A stretch of DNA of 64,000 nucleotides from Paracoccus gahaiensis (GCF_005048225.1 NZ_SUNI01000004.1:186001-250000), one strand, 5' to 3'; positions 34,128 through 43,349 are shown, counted from the first letter of the stretch. Numbers and translations: made by a program. The notes: generated by a model not told the origin, from the sequence alone.

Positions 34128-35786
34128 CTACAGCCTGTCCCGCCAGCGATTGACCAGCGGATAGCGGCGATCCAGCCAGAAGGCGCGGGTCGAGAGGCGC
34201 GGCCCCGGCGCCGCCTGATACCGCTTCCACTCGCTGGCATAGAGCAGCTTTTCGACATGGCGCACCGTGTCGGCGTCGAAGCCTTGGGCCACCAGATCGG
34301 CCAGCGACAGGTCCTTCTCGACCAGCCCATCCAGGATCGCGTCCAGCACCTCGTAGGGGGGCAGCGAATCCTCATCCTTCTGGTCGGGGCGCAGCTCGGC
34401 TGAGGGAGGCTTGGTGATGATCCGGGGCGGGATCACCTCGCCCGCGCGGCCCATCATCCAGTCGCGGTGGTTCGCGTTGCGCCAGCGACAGGTTTCGAAC
34501 ACCCGTGTCTTGTAGAGGTCCTTGATCGGATTGTAGCCGCCCGCCATGTCGCCATAGATGGTAGCATAGCCCACCGCGACTTCGGACTTGTTGCCGGTGG
34601 TCAGCAGCATCTCGGCGAACTTGTTCGACAGCGCCATCAGCATCACCCCGCGCAGGCGGGACTGGATGTTCTCCTCGGTGATGTCGGGCGCCGTGCCCTC
34701 CATCAGATGGGCCAGCGCCGCGCCGACCGCATCGCGGGCTCCGTCGATCTGGACCGTGTCCAGCCGCGCGCCAAGCCGGGTGGCGCAGTCGGCGGCATCG
34801 TCCAGGCTGCTCTGCGCGGTGTATTCCGAGGGCAGCATCACGCAGCGCACGTTCTCCGGCCCGATCGCGTCGGTGGCGATGGTGGCGACCAGTGCGGAAT
34901 CGATGCCGCCCGACATGCCCAGCAGCACCTTGCGGAAGCCCGACTTGCGCAGGTAGTCGCGCAGGCCCAGCACCATCGCCGCGTAATCCTGCTCCCAGGC
35001 ATCGGGCTGGGGCGCCAGAATGCCCGGCTCGGCCTGCCAGCCCTCGGGGCCGCGCCGGAAATCGACATGCACGACCGCCTCCTCGAAGGCCGGCAGCTGC
35101 ACGACCTTGTGGCCGCCGGGGTTCAGCACGAAGCTGGCCCCGTCATAGAGCTGGTCGTCCTGGCCGCCGACCATGTTCACATAGACCAGCGGCAAGCCGG
35201 TTTCCACGACGCGGCCGACCATGTGGCCCATGCGCAGGTCCAGCTTGTCGCGGTGATAGGGGCTGCCATTCGGGACGATCAGGATCTCGGCCCCGGTCTC
35301 GGCCAGGGTCTCGGCCACGTCGGGATACCAGCTGTCCTCGCAGATCGGGCTGCCGATGCGGGCCGGGCCCACCGGATAGGGGCCGCTGATCGGGCCGCTG
35401 TCGAAGAGGCGCAGCTCGTCGAAGAGCTGCTTGTAGGGCAGGTGATGCTTCAGCACCCGCGCGACCAGCGCGCCGTCCCTGAACACCCACCAGGCGTTAT
35501 ACAGGCGATCCCCGTCGCGCCACGGCCCGCCGATGCCCAGAGCCGGGCCGTCCGTCAGCGAGGTGCCCAGCTCCAGGATCGCCGCCTCGGCCTGGGCGGT
35601 GAAGGCGGGCTTCAGCACCAGATCCTGGGTCTGATAGCCGGTGATGAACATCTCGGGCAAAGCCAGCATGTCGGCGCCGGCGGCGCGGGCTTGATCCCAG
35701 GCCGCCCGGGCGCGCGCGGCATTGCCCGGAAGGTCGCCCACGGTGGCGTTCAGCTGGCCGATGGTTAGGCGGAAGCGGTCGGTCAT
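34128..35786 (-). CDS. nadE: Glutamine-dependent NAD+ synthetase
   Basis: Final step of NAD synthesis, amidating deamido-NAD with ammonia from glutamine; 552 residues. The N-terminal nitrilase/glutaminase domain (1-260) has the Glu-Lys-Cys triad in LALPEMFITGYQTQD, HHLPYKQLFDE and SPICEDSWYPD. The C-terminal synthetase domain (about 275-550) has the ATP loop GMSGGIDSALVATIA and TTGNKSEVAVGYATIYGDMA. ATG 35786 is the family start. It is divergent from the MORN protein gene. Confidence 0.95.
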   Translation of the reverse strand: MTDRFRLTIGQLNATVGDLPGNAARARAAWDQARAAGADMLALPEMFITGYQTQDLVLKPAFTAQAEAAILELGTSLTDGPALGIGGPWRDGDRLYNAWWVFRDGALVARVLKHHLPYKQLFDELRLFDSGPISGPYPVGPARIGSPICEDSWYPDVAETLAETGAEILIVPNGSPYHRDKLDLRMGHMVGRVVETGLPLVYVNMVGGQDDQLYDGASFVLNPGGHKVVQLPAFEEAVVHVDFRRGPEGWQAEPGILAPQPDAWEQDYAAMVLGLRDYLRKSGFRKVLLGMSGGIDSALVATIATDAIGPENVRCVMLPSEYTAQSSLDDAADCATRLGARLDTVQIDGARDAVGAALAHLMEGTAPDITEENIQSRLRGVMLMALSNKFAEMLLTTGNKSEVAVGYATIYGDMAGGYNPIKDLYKTRVFETCRWRNANHRDWMMGRAGEVIPPRIITKPPSAELRPDQKDEDSLPPYEVLDAILDGLVEKDLSLADLVAQGFDADTVRHVEKLLYASEWKRYQAAPGPRLSTRAFWLDRRYPLVNRWRDRL

Positions 35787-35907
35787 GATCAGGCACCTCG
35801 GTTGGTTGGCCCTTGGATAGGGGATCGCGGGCCCAAGGAAAAGTCGGCCTTTGCGCGCGGGGCCGGGCTGGGGTAGACCTTCGGCAAAGCACGAAGGGGC
35901 ACAGGCG

Positions 35908-37356
35908 ATGAAAGCGGCGATCGGGACGGCCATGGCTCTGGTTCTGGCGGGCAGCCTTTCGGGACCCGCGGCGGCTCAGGTCGTCACCCGCCAGTATGAC
36001 GATGGCGGCGTCTACGAGGGCACGTTCCGCAACGGCCAGCAGCACGGCCAGGGCAGCTATGTCCTGCCCAACGGCTATCGCTACGAGGGCGATTGGGTCG
36101 AGGGGCAGATCATGGGCCAGGGCCGGGCCGAGTTCCCCAACGGCTCGGTCTATGAGGGTCGCTTCGCGCGCGGCAAGCCCGATGGCACCGGCAAGATCAC
36201 CTATGCCGATGGCGGCACCTACGAGGGTGAATGGGCCGCCGGAGAGATCAGCGGCACTGGCATCGCGCGCTATGCCAACGGGTCCGTCTACGAGGGACAG
36301 TTCGCGCGGGGCCTGCACGAGGGCAAGGGCGTGCTGACCCAGGCCGACGGCTATCGCTACGAGGGCGACTGGACCGCAGGCGTCAAGGAGGGGCAGGGCC
36401 GCATCACCTATCCCGACGGCGCCACCTATCAGGGCGGCATGCTGGCCGGCCAGCGGGCCGGGCGCGGGAAGCTGGTGATGGCAGACGGGCTGACCTATGA
36501 CGGGGTCTGGGCCGCGGGGCAGATGTCGGGCACGGGCGTGCTGGTCCAGTCCACCGGCGACCGCTACGAGGGCCAGCTGGAGGGCGGGCGTCGTCAGGGC
36601 TCCGGCGTCGCGACCTATGCCAATGGCGATGTCTATGACGGCGATTTCGCCGATGACCGCCGCCACGGGCAGGGCACCTTTACCGGCGCGGACGGCTATG
36701 TCTATGTCGGCGAATGGGCCGAGGGCCGGATGGAGGGGCGCGGCCAGATCACCTATCCCGACGGTTCGGTCTATCTGGGCCAGATGCATGCCGACCGCCC
36801 CGACGGCACCGGCAAGATCACCTATGCCGACGGCTCGACCTATGAGGGCGAATGGGCCGAGGGCGTGATCGAGGGCGAGGGCCGCGCCGCCTATGCCAAT
36901 GGCATGGTCTATGAGGGCAGCTTCTCCAATGCCCGCAACAACGGGCAGGGGCGCATGTCCTATCCCGACGGCTATGTCTATTCCGGGGCCTGGCGCGACG
37001 GCCAGCGCCATGGCGAGGGGCAGGCCACCTATCCCGACGGGACCGTCTATACCGGCACCTTCGTGGACGGGCTGCGCGCGGGCACGGGGCGGCTGACCAC
37101 GCCCGACGGGTTCATCTATGAGGGGGGCTGGGCGGCCGGAGAGATCGACGGCACCGGCGTCGCCACCTATGCCAATGGCGACCGTTACGAGGGCACCTTC
37201 GCCGCCGGAAAGCGGCAGGGGCAGGGTGTCATGACCTATGCCACCGGGCAGATCGCCTCGGGCGAATGGCAGGACAACCAACTGATCGAGGCAGATGCGC
37301 CGCCCGAGGGCACGGCGGATGGCGCGGCGCCGGAGATGCCCGCCGAGGCGCCCTGA
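35908..37356 (+). CDS. Secreted MORN-repeat protein, 18 repeats
   Basis: A 482-residue exported protein (signal peptide 1-23, ends GPAAAQ). From about residue 34 to 447 it is 18 consecutive 23-residue MORN repeats of the form VYEGxxxxGxxxGxGxxxYxDGx, plus a partial nineteenth, then a short Ala/Glu/Pro tail. MORN repeats form an elongated beta-hairpin ribbon that binds membranes or other proteins. Repeats 1-9 align one by one with repeats 10-18 (same register of HGQG, KITYADG, WAAG and YANGD types), so the gene arose by duplicating a nine-repeat block. GAAGGGG is nine bases before the ATG. Function unknown; periplasmic or surface location is inferred from the signal peptide. Confidence 0.9.
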   Translation: MKAAIGTAMALVLAGSLSGPAAAQVVTRQYDDGGVYEGTFRNGQQHGQGSYVLPNGYRYEGDWVEGQIMGQGRAEFPNGSVYEGRFARGKPDGTGKITYADGGTYEGEWAAGEISGTGIARYANGSVYEGQFARGLHEGKGVLTQADGYRYEGDWTAGVKEGQGRITYPDGATYQGGMLAGQRAGRGKLVMADGLTYDGVWAAGQMSGTGVLVQSTGDRYEGQLEGGRRQGSGVATYANGDVYDGDFADDRRHGQGTFTGADGYVYVGEWAEGRMEGRGQITYPDGSVYLGQMHADRPDGTGKITYADGSTYEGEWAEGVIEGEGRAAYANGMVYEGSFSNARNNGQGRMSYPDGYVYSGAWRDGQRHGEGQATYPDGTVYTGTFVDGLRAGTGRLTTPDGFIYEGGWAAGEIDGTGVATYANGDRYEGTFAAGKRQGQGVMTYATGQIASGEWQDNQLIEADAPPEGTADGAAPEMPAEAP

Positions 37357-37409
37357 TGCGGTTCCTGTGTCTCACCGAGAGGCAGGGTCCCTCGGGCGCG
37401 CGGCCATGA
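37356..37409 (+). CDS. Possible 17-codon coupling ORF
   Basis: ATG overlaps the MORN-gene stop (TGATG) and the TGA overlaps the acetyltransferase start (CCATGACC). It encodes MRFLCLTERQGPSGARP. It could couple translation of the two flanking genes. No independent sign of a functional peptide. Confidence 0.3.
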   Translation: MRFLCLTERQGPSGARP

Positions 37410-37873
37410 CCGTCCCCGGGCTGCAGTTCCGCCGGGCCCGGGCCGAGGATCTTGCGGACATCGTGGCGCTTCTGGCCGACGATCCCCTAGGCGCGCAGCG
37501 CGAGCAGGCCGATGTGCAGGGGCTGGCGCCCTACCGGGCGGCCTTCGCGCAGATCGAGGCCGATCCGAACCAGTTTCTTTGCGTGATCGAGCAGGCGGGC
37601 CGGATCGCCGGAACGCTGCAATTGAGCATCCTTCCGGGCCTGTCGCGCGGCGGGGCCCTTCGGGGCCAGATCGAGGCCGTCCGCGTCGCCCGCGACCTTC
37701 GCGGGGCGGGGATCGGCCGGGCGGCCTTTGACTGGGCGATCGCCCAATGCCGGGCACGGGGATGCACGCTGGTGCAACTGACCACCGACAGAAGCCGTGC
37801 CGACGCCCATCGCTTCTACGAGGGGCTGGGGTTTGAGGCCTCGCATCTGGGCTACAAGCTGTCCCTCGACTGA
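37406..37873 (+). CDS. GNAT-family N-acetyltransferase
   Basis: A 155-residue acetyl-CoA-dependent acetyltransferase. The acetyl-CoA loop is VARDLRGAGIGRAAFDWAI (about residues 94-112, R/Q-x-x-G-x-G/A type), the N-terminal core begins FRRARAEDLADIVALLADDP, and the C-terminal strand is AHRFYEGLGFEASHLGYK. The substrate is unknown. It begins 50 bases after the MORN gene stop on the same strand. Confidence 0.88.
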   Translation: MTVPGLQFRRARAEDLADIVALLADDPLGAQREQADVQGLAPYRAAFAQIEADPNQFLCVIEQAGRIAGTLQLSILPGLSRGGALRGQIEAVRVARDLRGAGIGRAAFDWAIAQCRARGCTLVQLTTDRSRADAHRFYEGLGFEASHLGYKLSLD

Positions 37874-37906
37874 GGCGGGGCTGGCCGTCGTCGCGCCCCG
37901 GCCCGG

Positions 37907-38986
37907 TCAGCCCTTATCGTCGGTTCCGAACAGCCCGCGCAGGCCCCGCGTCACGAGGTTGCCGACCTTGGGGCGGGGCTGGGCCAGGAAGGGCAGGGGG
38001 CGGCAGACCTCCATCGCGGCGATGCCGACGCGGGCGGTCAGGGCGCCGTTCACCAGCCCCTCGCCGAAGCGGCGCGACAGCTTGGCCAGGATGCCCCCGC
38101 CCGCGACCGTGTGGATCAGGTCGTCGCCCGCCGCGACCGCGCCGGTGGCGATCAGATGGGTCATCACCGTGCGCGCCAGCCGCCAGCCGCCGACCGCGCC
38201 CGCGCGCCCGCCATAGATCTCGGCCATGCGGCGGATCATGCGGAGGTTGGCGGCCAGCGCCGCCGCCACGTCGGCGAAGGCCAGCGGCACCAGCGCGGTG
38301 GTGGCGGCGACGGTGCGGGCGGCGGCCTCGATCTCGCGCCGGGCCTGCTGGTCGAGGCCAGCCAGCAGCTCGGCCTCGGCCAGGGTCAGCAGGGTCTGGG
38401 CATCGAAGGTCTCGGCCCGCCGCTCGGCCAAGCGCTGGCGCTGCCATTCCATGTCGGCGCGGCGGGCATAGAGCGCGACCAGCCCGTCGGTGACGGCGCG
38501 CGCCTGGTCCAGGCTGTCCGCCGCCAGGGCCGCACCCGCCTGCCGCTGCAGCCCGTCGATCTGGGCGATGCGGCGCCAGGCCCGCCACTCGCGCAGCGCC
38601 ATCCCGAGGGCGGCCAGCGTGAACAGCGCGAACAGCGCGACCGCGATCCAGCCCAGCAGCGGCATCCGGGTCAGCAGCCCGTCGATGAAATCCAGTGCCA
38701 TGACGCCCAGCAGGAAGACGAACAGCGCCGCCCCGGCATTCAGGAACAGCCGCGTCAGCCGCGACGGCGGCCGCCCGACTAGCCGCGTGACCATCTGCAT
38801 GGTGCGCGGCTGCGGCACGGGCGCGTCGCTGACATCGATCTGGGGCGCGTCGGCGGGACTTTGCAGGTCGTCCAGCACCGTCTCGGACCGGGGCGGGCGG
38901 CTGTCGGGGCGCGGCGCCTCGTCCAGTTCCAGAAGGACGGGGCCGCGCCGGGTGCCCGGCGGGGGGGCCTTGGGCGGCGGGCTCAC
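37907..38986 (-). CDS. YcjF-like DUF697/TIGR01620 membrane protein
   Basis: A 359-residue inner-membrane protein. A Pro/Arg/Asp-rich cytosolic N-terminus (1-75) is followed by two hydrophobic helices (about 84-105 and 112-135: ALFVFLLGVMALDFIDGLL and GWIAVALFALFTLAALGMAL) and a helical region with TALVPLAFADVAAALAANLR and GGILAKLSRRFGEGLVNGAL. It starts with GTG 38986, which overlaps the YcjX stop by four bases (GTGA). YcjX/YcjF pairs are common in proteobacteria and often stress-related, with unknown biochemical role. Confidence 0.85.
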   Translation of the reverse strand: MSPPPKAPPPGTRRGPVLLELDEAPRPDSRPPRSETVLDDLQSPADAPQIDVSDAPVPQPRTMQMVTRLVGRPPSRLTRLFLNAGAALFVFLLGVMALDFIDGLLTRMPLLGWIAVALFALFTLAALGMALREWRAWRRIAQIDGLQRQAGAALAADSLDQARAVTDGLVALYARRADMEWQRQRLAERRAETFDAQTLLTLAEAELLAGLDQQARREIEAAARTVAATTALVPLAFADVAAALAANLRMIRRMAEIYGGRAGAVGGWRLARTVMTHLIATGAVAAGDDLIHTVAGGGILAKLSRRFGEGLVNGALTARVGIAAMEVCRPLPFLAQPRPKVGNLVTRGLRGLFGTDDKG

Positions 38987-40353
38987 AACCGGTCTCCGAT
39001 CAGGAACTCGGCGGCGCGGTCCAGCCGGATATGGGGCGGGCCGTCGCCGGGGCGCGTGGTCAGGGGCGCGGGGGCGAAGTTCATGATCGCGTAATCGCTG
39101 TCCAGCCAAGCCTCGGCCCCCTGCCGCGCGGGATGCAGCAGCAGCGAGGGGTCGGCGGGCAGCTCTCCGGCATAGAAGGCCGCCTGCCGCCCGTCCAGCA
39201 GGCGCCCGCGCACGGCAGGCAGCTGATCGTCGCCATGGGCGATCATGTCCTCGGTCGTGGCGCGCAGGGCGGCGATGGCCATGGCCTCGGTCCGCGCGCC
39301 CTGGAAATCGGCGCGGTCGCGGGCCTCGCGCAGCATCGCGGACAGGATCGCGGTCAGCCGGTTGTGCTGCACCTGATGCAGGTGGTCGGCCTTGGTCGCG
39401 GCAAAGAGGATGCGCTCCACCCGCTGCGTGCCCAGGATCTGCGCCAGCCAGCTGGCCCGGCCCGGTCGGAAGGCCGCCAGGATGTCGGCCATGGCGCGGC
39501 GCAGATCCTCGACCGCGCGGGGGCCCTGATGGATGGCGCCCAGCACGTCGACCAGCACCACCTGCCTGTCGATCCGGGCGAAATGGTCGCGGAAGAAGGG
39601 CCGCACCACGCGCGACTTGTAGGCGTCGAAACGGCGGCGGAATTCCCGGCCCAGCTTGCCCTGCTGCAGCGCGGGGGGCAGCGGCGCGAAGGTCAGCGCG
39701 GGCGATCCGGCCAGCTCTCCGGGGATGAGGAAGCGGCCCGGGGTGCAGTCGGACCAGCCCGCCTCGCGCGCGGCGTTCAGATGGGCGGTGTAGATGTCGG
39801 CCAGCGCTTGGGCCTGCGGCTCGGACAGGGGGCCGTCGGGCGACAGATCCGCCAGCGCGGCCAGAAAGCGCTCGGCGCCCGGGCGACCGTCGATGCGCTC
39901 CAGCACCTCGGCGGACCATTGGGCGAAGTCGCGCTCCATCAGGCGCAGGTCCAAAAGCCATTCGCCGGGATAGTCGACGATGTCCAGATGCAGGGTGCGC
40001 GCGCCGCGCAGGCCCGCGAACAGCCCCCCTCCCTGCAGCCGCAGCGACAGGCGCAGCTGGCTGACATGGCGGGTGCCGTCGGGCCAATGCGGCTCGGGGC
40101 CGGTCAGGGCGGCCAGATGGCGTTCGAAATCGAAGCGCGGGATCGTGTCGTCGGGCTGGGGCTGCAGCCACACCGCCTTGAGCCGCCCGTCGGCGGCGGC
40201 GCGCAGGGACTGCATGCGCCCCCGCTCCAGCATGTTGGCGACCAGGGAGGTGATGAAGACCGTCTTTCCGGCCCGCGACAGACCGGTCACGCCGATCCGC
40301 ACCACCGGGTCCGAGAGGCCCAGCCCCTCCATCACGTCGCTGCCGATGCCCAT
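38983..40353 (-). CDS. YcjX family P-loop protein (DUF463)
   Basis: A 456-residue nucleotide-binding protein with a P-loop GVTGLSRAGKTVFITSLVA (residues 22-40) and the family hallmarks HLDIVDYPGEWLLDLRLM, VVLVDVLGAIHQGP and ILFAATKADHLHQVQH, the last a guanine-binding-like TKAD. It is the first gene of a two-gene unit with the YcjF-like protein, and its function is unknown; a role in membrane or envelope stress has been proposed for relatives. Upstream in-frame sequence to 40630 belongs to hrpB on the other strand. Confidence 0.9.
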   Translation of the reverse strand: MGIGSDVMEGLGLSDPVVRIGVTGLSRAGKTVFITSLVANMLERGRMQSLRAAADGRLKAVWLQPQPDDTIPRFDFERHLAALTGPEPHWPDGTRHVSQLRLSLRLQGGGLFAGLRGARTLHLDIVDYPGEWLLDLRLMERDFAQWSAEVLERIDGRPGAERFLAALADLSPDGPLSEPQAQALADIYTAHLNAAREAGWSDCTPGRFLIPGELAGSPALTFAPLPPALQQGKLGREFRRRFDAYKSRVVRPFFRDHFARIDRQVVLVDVLGAIHQGPRAVEDLRRAMADILAAFRPGRASWLAQILGTQRVERILFAATKADHLHQVQHNRLTAILSAMLREARDRADFQGARTEAMAIAALRATTEDMIAHGDDQLPAVRGRLLDGRQAAFYAGELPADPSLLLHPARQGAEAWLDSDYAIMNFAPAPLTTRPGDGPPHIRLDRAAEFLIGDRL

Positions 40354-40481
40354 GCCTGCCCCTGAGGTTCCTGTCGCGTCGTCTAACGCGGTCGGCGCAA
40401 CATAGGTCCGCCGCGCCGGGATGCCCAGATGGCGGCTTTGGCGATTGTGAAGGGCGGGCGGGGGGCGGTATCACCGGCCCC

Positions 40482-42950
40482 ATGCAAGATGCCCTGCCCA
40501 TCGACGATGTCCTTCCCGCCTTGTGCGACGCGCTGGCGGCCCATGGCCGCGCGGTGCTGGTGGCCCCCCCGGGCGCCGGCAAGACCACCCGGGTGCCGCT
40601 GGCCCTGCTGGACCGGGTACCGGGCCGCATTCTGATGCTGGAGCCGCGCCGCCTGGCCGCCCGCGCCGCCGCCGACCGGCTGGCCTGGTCCCTGGGCGAG
40701 GATCTGGGCGCGCGCGTCGGCTATCGCATCCGGGGCGAATCGGTCGGCGGATTGCGCATCGAGGTGGTGACCGAGGGCATCCTGACCCGCATGATCCAGA
40801 CCGATCCCGCGCTGGAGGGCGTGGGCTGCGTCATCTTCGACGAATTCCACGAGCGCAGCCTGAACGCCGATCTGGGCCTGGCGCTGGTCTGGGAGGCGCG
40901 GGGCGCGCTGCGCGAGGATCTGTCAGTCCTCGTCATGTCGGCCACGCTGAAGGCCGGGCCGGTCGCGGCGCTGCTGGACGATGCGCCGGTCATTGTGTCC
41001 GAGGGGCGGGCCTTCGAGGTCGAGACCCGCTGGCTGGACCGGCCCCTGCCCGCCGGGGGGCGGCTGTCCGACGACGCCGCGCGCCTGATCGCGCGCGCCG
41101 AGGCCGAGACGCGGGCGAGTGGCGGCTCGATCCTGGCCTTCCTGCCGGGCGAGGGCGAGATCCGCCGGGTGATGGCGGCGCTTGGCGGGACGGGCTGCGA
41201 GGTGATGCCGCTCTACGGCGCGATGGACGCCGCGGCGCAGCGGGCGGCGCTGGCCCCGCCGGGGGCCGTGCGGCGGATCGTGCTGGCGACGGCCATCGCC
41301 GAGACCTCGCTGACGATCCCGGGCGTGCGGGTGGTGGTCGATGCGGGCCGGGCGCGGCGGGCGCGCTTCGATCCGGGCAGCAGCATGTCGCGGCTGGTGA
41401 CCGAGCGCGTCAGCCGCGCCGAGGCCGAGCAGCGGCGCGGCCGGGCGGGCCGGGTGGCGCCGGGCCTCTGCTATCGGATGTGGGCGCGGACCGAGGAGGG
41501 CGCGCTGCCGGCCTTCGCCCCGCCCGAGATCACCGTGGCCGACCTGACCGGGCTGGCGCTGGAACTGGCGGTCTGGGGGGCAGGCGCGGGCGACCTGGCC
41601 TTCCTGACCCCGCCGCCCGAGGGGGCGCTGGCCGAGGCGCGGGCGCTGCTGGCCGATCTGGGCGCGCTGGACGGGCAGGGGCGGATCACGCCGCATGGCC
41701 GTGCGCTGGCCCGGCTGCCGCTGCATCCCCGGCTGGCGCATATGCGGGTCGTGGCGGGGCCGGAGGCGGCGGATCTGGCGGCGCTGCTGTCGGATCGCGA
41801 TCCCCTGCGCGGGGCGGGGGTCGATCTGGAGGCGCGGCTGCGGGCGATTCGCGATCCGGGCGGGCGCTATCCCTTCGAGGTGAACCGGCCCGGCGTCTCT
41901 CGTATCCGGGCCGAGGCGACACGTCTGCGCCGGATGGGTGCGTCCCGCGACGCCGGGGGGGGCGCGGCCCCCCCCGGACCCCCCTCGGGATATTTGCGCC
42001 AAGATGAAGGAAGCTGGTCGGCGGGGGCGATGGCGGCCCTGGCCTATCCCGACCGGATCGGGCTGCGGCGGCCCGGTGAGGAGGCGCGCTTCGTGCTGTC
42101 GGGGGGCAAGGGGGCGGTCATGGCGGGGGCGGACGCCCTGGCGGGGCAGCGGCTGATCGTGGCGCTGGATCTGGACGGCGATCCCCGCGAGGCGCGGATC
42201 CGGTTGGCCGCGCGGATTGAGGAGGGAGAATTGCGCGGTCTGTTTAGCGAGCGGATCGTTCCGGCGCGCATCTGCGACTGGTCGCGCCGCGAGGGGCGGG
42301 TGCGGGCGCGGCTGCAGGAGCGCTTGGGGGCGCTGGTCCTGTCGGACCGGGTCTGGGCCGACGCGCCGCCCGAGGCGCTGGCCGTGGCGGCGCTGGAAGG
42401 GCTGCGGCTGGACGGCCTGCCTTGGACCCCGGCGGCGGCGCGGCTGCGGGCGCGGATGGCGCTGCTGCCGGATCTGGGTCCGGTGGGCGATGCCAATCTG
42501 CTGGCCGAGGGCGGTTGGCTGCTGCCTTGGCTGGGCCGGGCGCGCAGCCTGGCCGATCTGCGGGCCTTGGATCTGGTCGAGCCGCTGAAGGCCCGGCTTG
42601 GCTGGGACGGCCAGCAGCGGCTGGAGCGCGAGGCGCCGGGGCAGTTCACGACGCCTCTGGGGCGGCGGGTGCCGATCGATTACAGCGGCGAGGAACCCTC
42701 GATCGAGCTGCGCCTGCAGGAGCTGTTCGGGGTGACGCGCCATCCCGCCGTGGGTGGGCGGCCGCTGCGGATCACGCTGCTGTCGCCGGGCGGCAAGCCG
42801 GTGCAGGTGACGATGGACCTGCCGGGCTTCTGGGCCAGCTCCTATGCCGATGTCAGGAAGGACATGCGCGGGCGCTATCCGCGCCATCCCTGGCCCGAGG
42901 ATCCGACCGCCGCCGATCCCACCGTACGGGCCAAGCCGCGCGGGACCTGA
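40482..42950 (+). CDS. hrpB: ATP-dependent helicase HrpB
   Basis: DEAH-type putative RNA helicase, 822 residues. Motif I is VAPPGAGKTTRVP (28-40), motif II VIFDEFHERS, motif III MSATL, and motif VI QRRGRAGRVAPG; HA2-type and HrpB C-terminal domains follow. Function in cells is poorly known. An unusual stretch at about residues 487-512 (ASRDAGGGAAPPGPPSG, then YLRQDEGSW) corresponds exactly to a complete copy of the dispersed GATATTT repeat at 41953-42010, read in frame and placed just before the conserved AYPDRIG segment. The gene stays open through it, so the element is translated. Confidence 0.93.
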   Translation: MQDALPIDDVLPALCDALAAHGRAVLVAPPGAGKTTRVPLALLDRVPGRILMLEPRRLAARAAADRLAWSLGEDLGARVGYRIRGESVGGLRIEVVTEGILTRMIQTDPALEGVGCVIFDEFHERSLNADLGLALVWEARGALREDLSVLVMSATLKAGPVAALLDDAPVIVSEGRAFEVETRWLDRPLPAGGRLSDDAARLIARAEAETRASGGSILAFLPGEGEIRRVMAALGGTGCEVMPLYGAMDAAAQRAALAPPGAVRRIVLATAIAETSLTIPGVRVVVDAGRARRARFDPGSSMSRLVTERVSRAEAEQRRGRAGRVAPGLCYRMWARTEEGALPAFAPPEITVADLTGLALELAVWGAGAGDLAFLTPPPEGALAEARALLADLGALDGQGRITPHGRALARLPLHPRLAHMRVVAGPEAADLAALLSDRDPLRGAGVDLEARLRAIRDPGGRYPFEVNRPGVSRIRAEATRLRRMGASRDAGGGAAPPGPPSGYLRQDEGSWSAGAMAALAYPDRIGLRRPGEEARFVLSGGKGAVMAGADALAGQRLIVALDLDGDPREARIRLAARIEEGELRGLFSERIVPARICDWSRREGRVRARLQERLGALVLSDRVWADAPPEALAVAALEGLRLDGLPWTPAAARLRARMALLPDLGPVGDANLLAEGGWLLPWLGRARSLADLRALDLVEPLKARLGWDGQQRLEREAPGQFTTPLGRRVPIDYSGEEPSIELRLQELFGVTRHPAVGGRPLRITLLSPGGKPVQVTMDLPGFWASSYADVRKDMRGRYPRHPWPEDPTAADPTVRAKPRGT
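41953..42010 (+). repeat. GATATTT repeat, copy 7, inside hrpB
   Basis: GGGGGGGGCGCGGCCCCCCC, GGACCCCCCT, CGGGATATTTGCG and CCAAGATGAAGG, the full element with hairpin, C-run, core and tail, in frame in hrpB. Encodes a Gly/Ala/Pro stretch followed by GYLRQDEG. Confidence 0.9.
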
Positions 42951-42967
42951 GCGGGGGTTGGCGGGCC

Positions 42968-43303
42968 TCAGTCGACGGGGCGAATCAGCTTGCTGTCCAG
43001 TACCCGCAGCACCGGGGCCAGATCATGGCCGCGTTTCAGCACCCGCCCGTCCATGCCGATCACCGCATAGGCGCCCTGGGCCGCCCGCAGCTTGGGGCGT
43101 TTCTCGATCCGGTACAGAGGATGTTCGGCGGCGCGGCGGAAGACGCTGAAGATCGCCGCGTCGCGCAGGAAGGACATGCCGTAATCGCGCCACTCCCCGG
43201 CTGCGACGAATCGGCCATAGGTGGTCAGGATCAGGCCCAGCTCCTTGCGGTCGAAGACCACGCGGTCGGGATCGGGCTGGAACGGCGGGCCGGCATTTAA
43301 CAT
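42968..43303 (-). CDS. DUF2794 family protein
   Basis: A 111-residue protein that matches DUF2794, an alphaproteobacterial family of unknown function. Conserved blocks are FDRKELGLILTTYGRFVAAG, EWRDYGMSFLRDAAIFSVFR, AEHPLYRIEKRP and AVIGMDGRVLKRGHDLAPVL. ATG 43303 begins the family-like sequence; the in-frame upstream portion overlaps the next gene and is unlike the family. It converges on hrpB with 17 bases between stops. Confidence 0.88.
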   Translation of the reverse strand: MLNAGPPFQPDPDRVVFDRKELGLILTTYGRFVAAGEWRDYGMSFLRDAAIFSVFRRAAEHPLYRIEKRPKLRAAQGAYAVIGMDGRVLKRGHDLAPVLRVLDSKLIRPVD

Positions 43304-43349
43304 GTCCGGATCGTGACACCCCGCCGCGCCGGGATCAACGGCAAAGGCG

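Noticed and set aside
35908..37356. CRISPR-like regular repeat (69-base period)
   Set aside because: Codes for MORN repeats in frame with no spacers; repeats are degenerate at the DNA level.
40923..42887. 654-codon open frame opposite hrpB
   Set aside because: Shadow frame rich in Arg/Pro/Gly/His with no family features; hrpB motifs are clear on the other strand.
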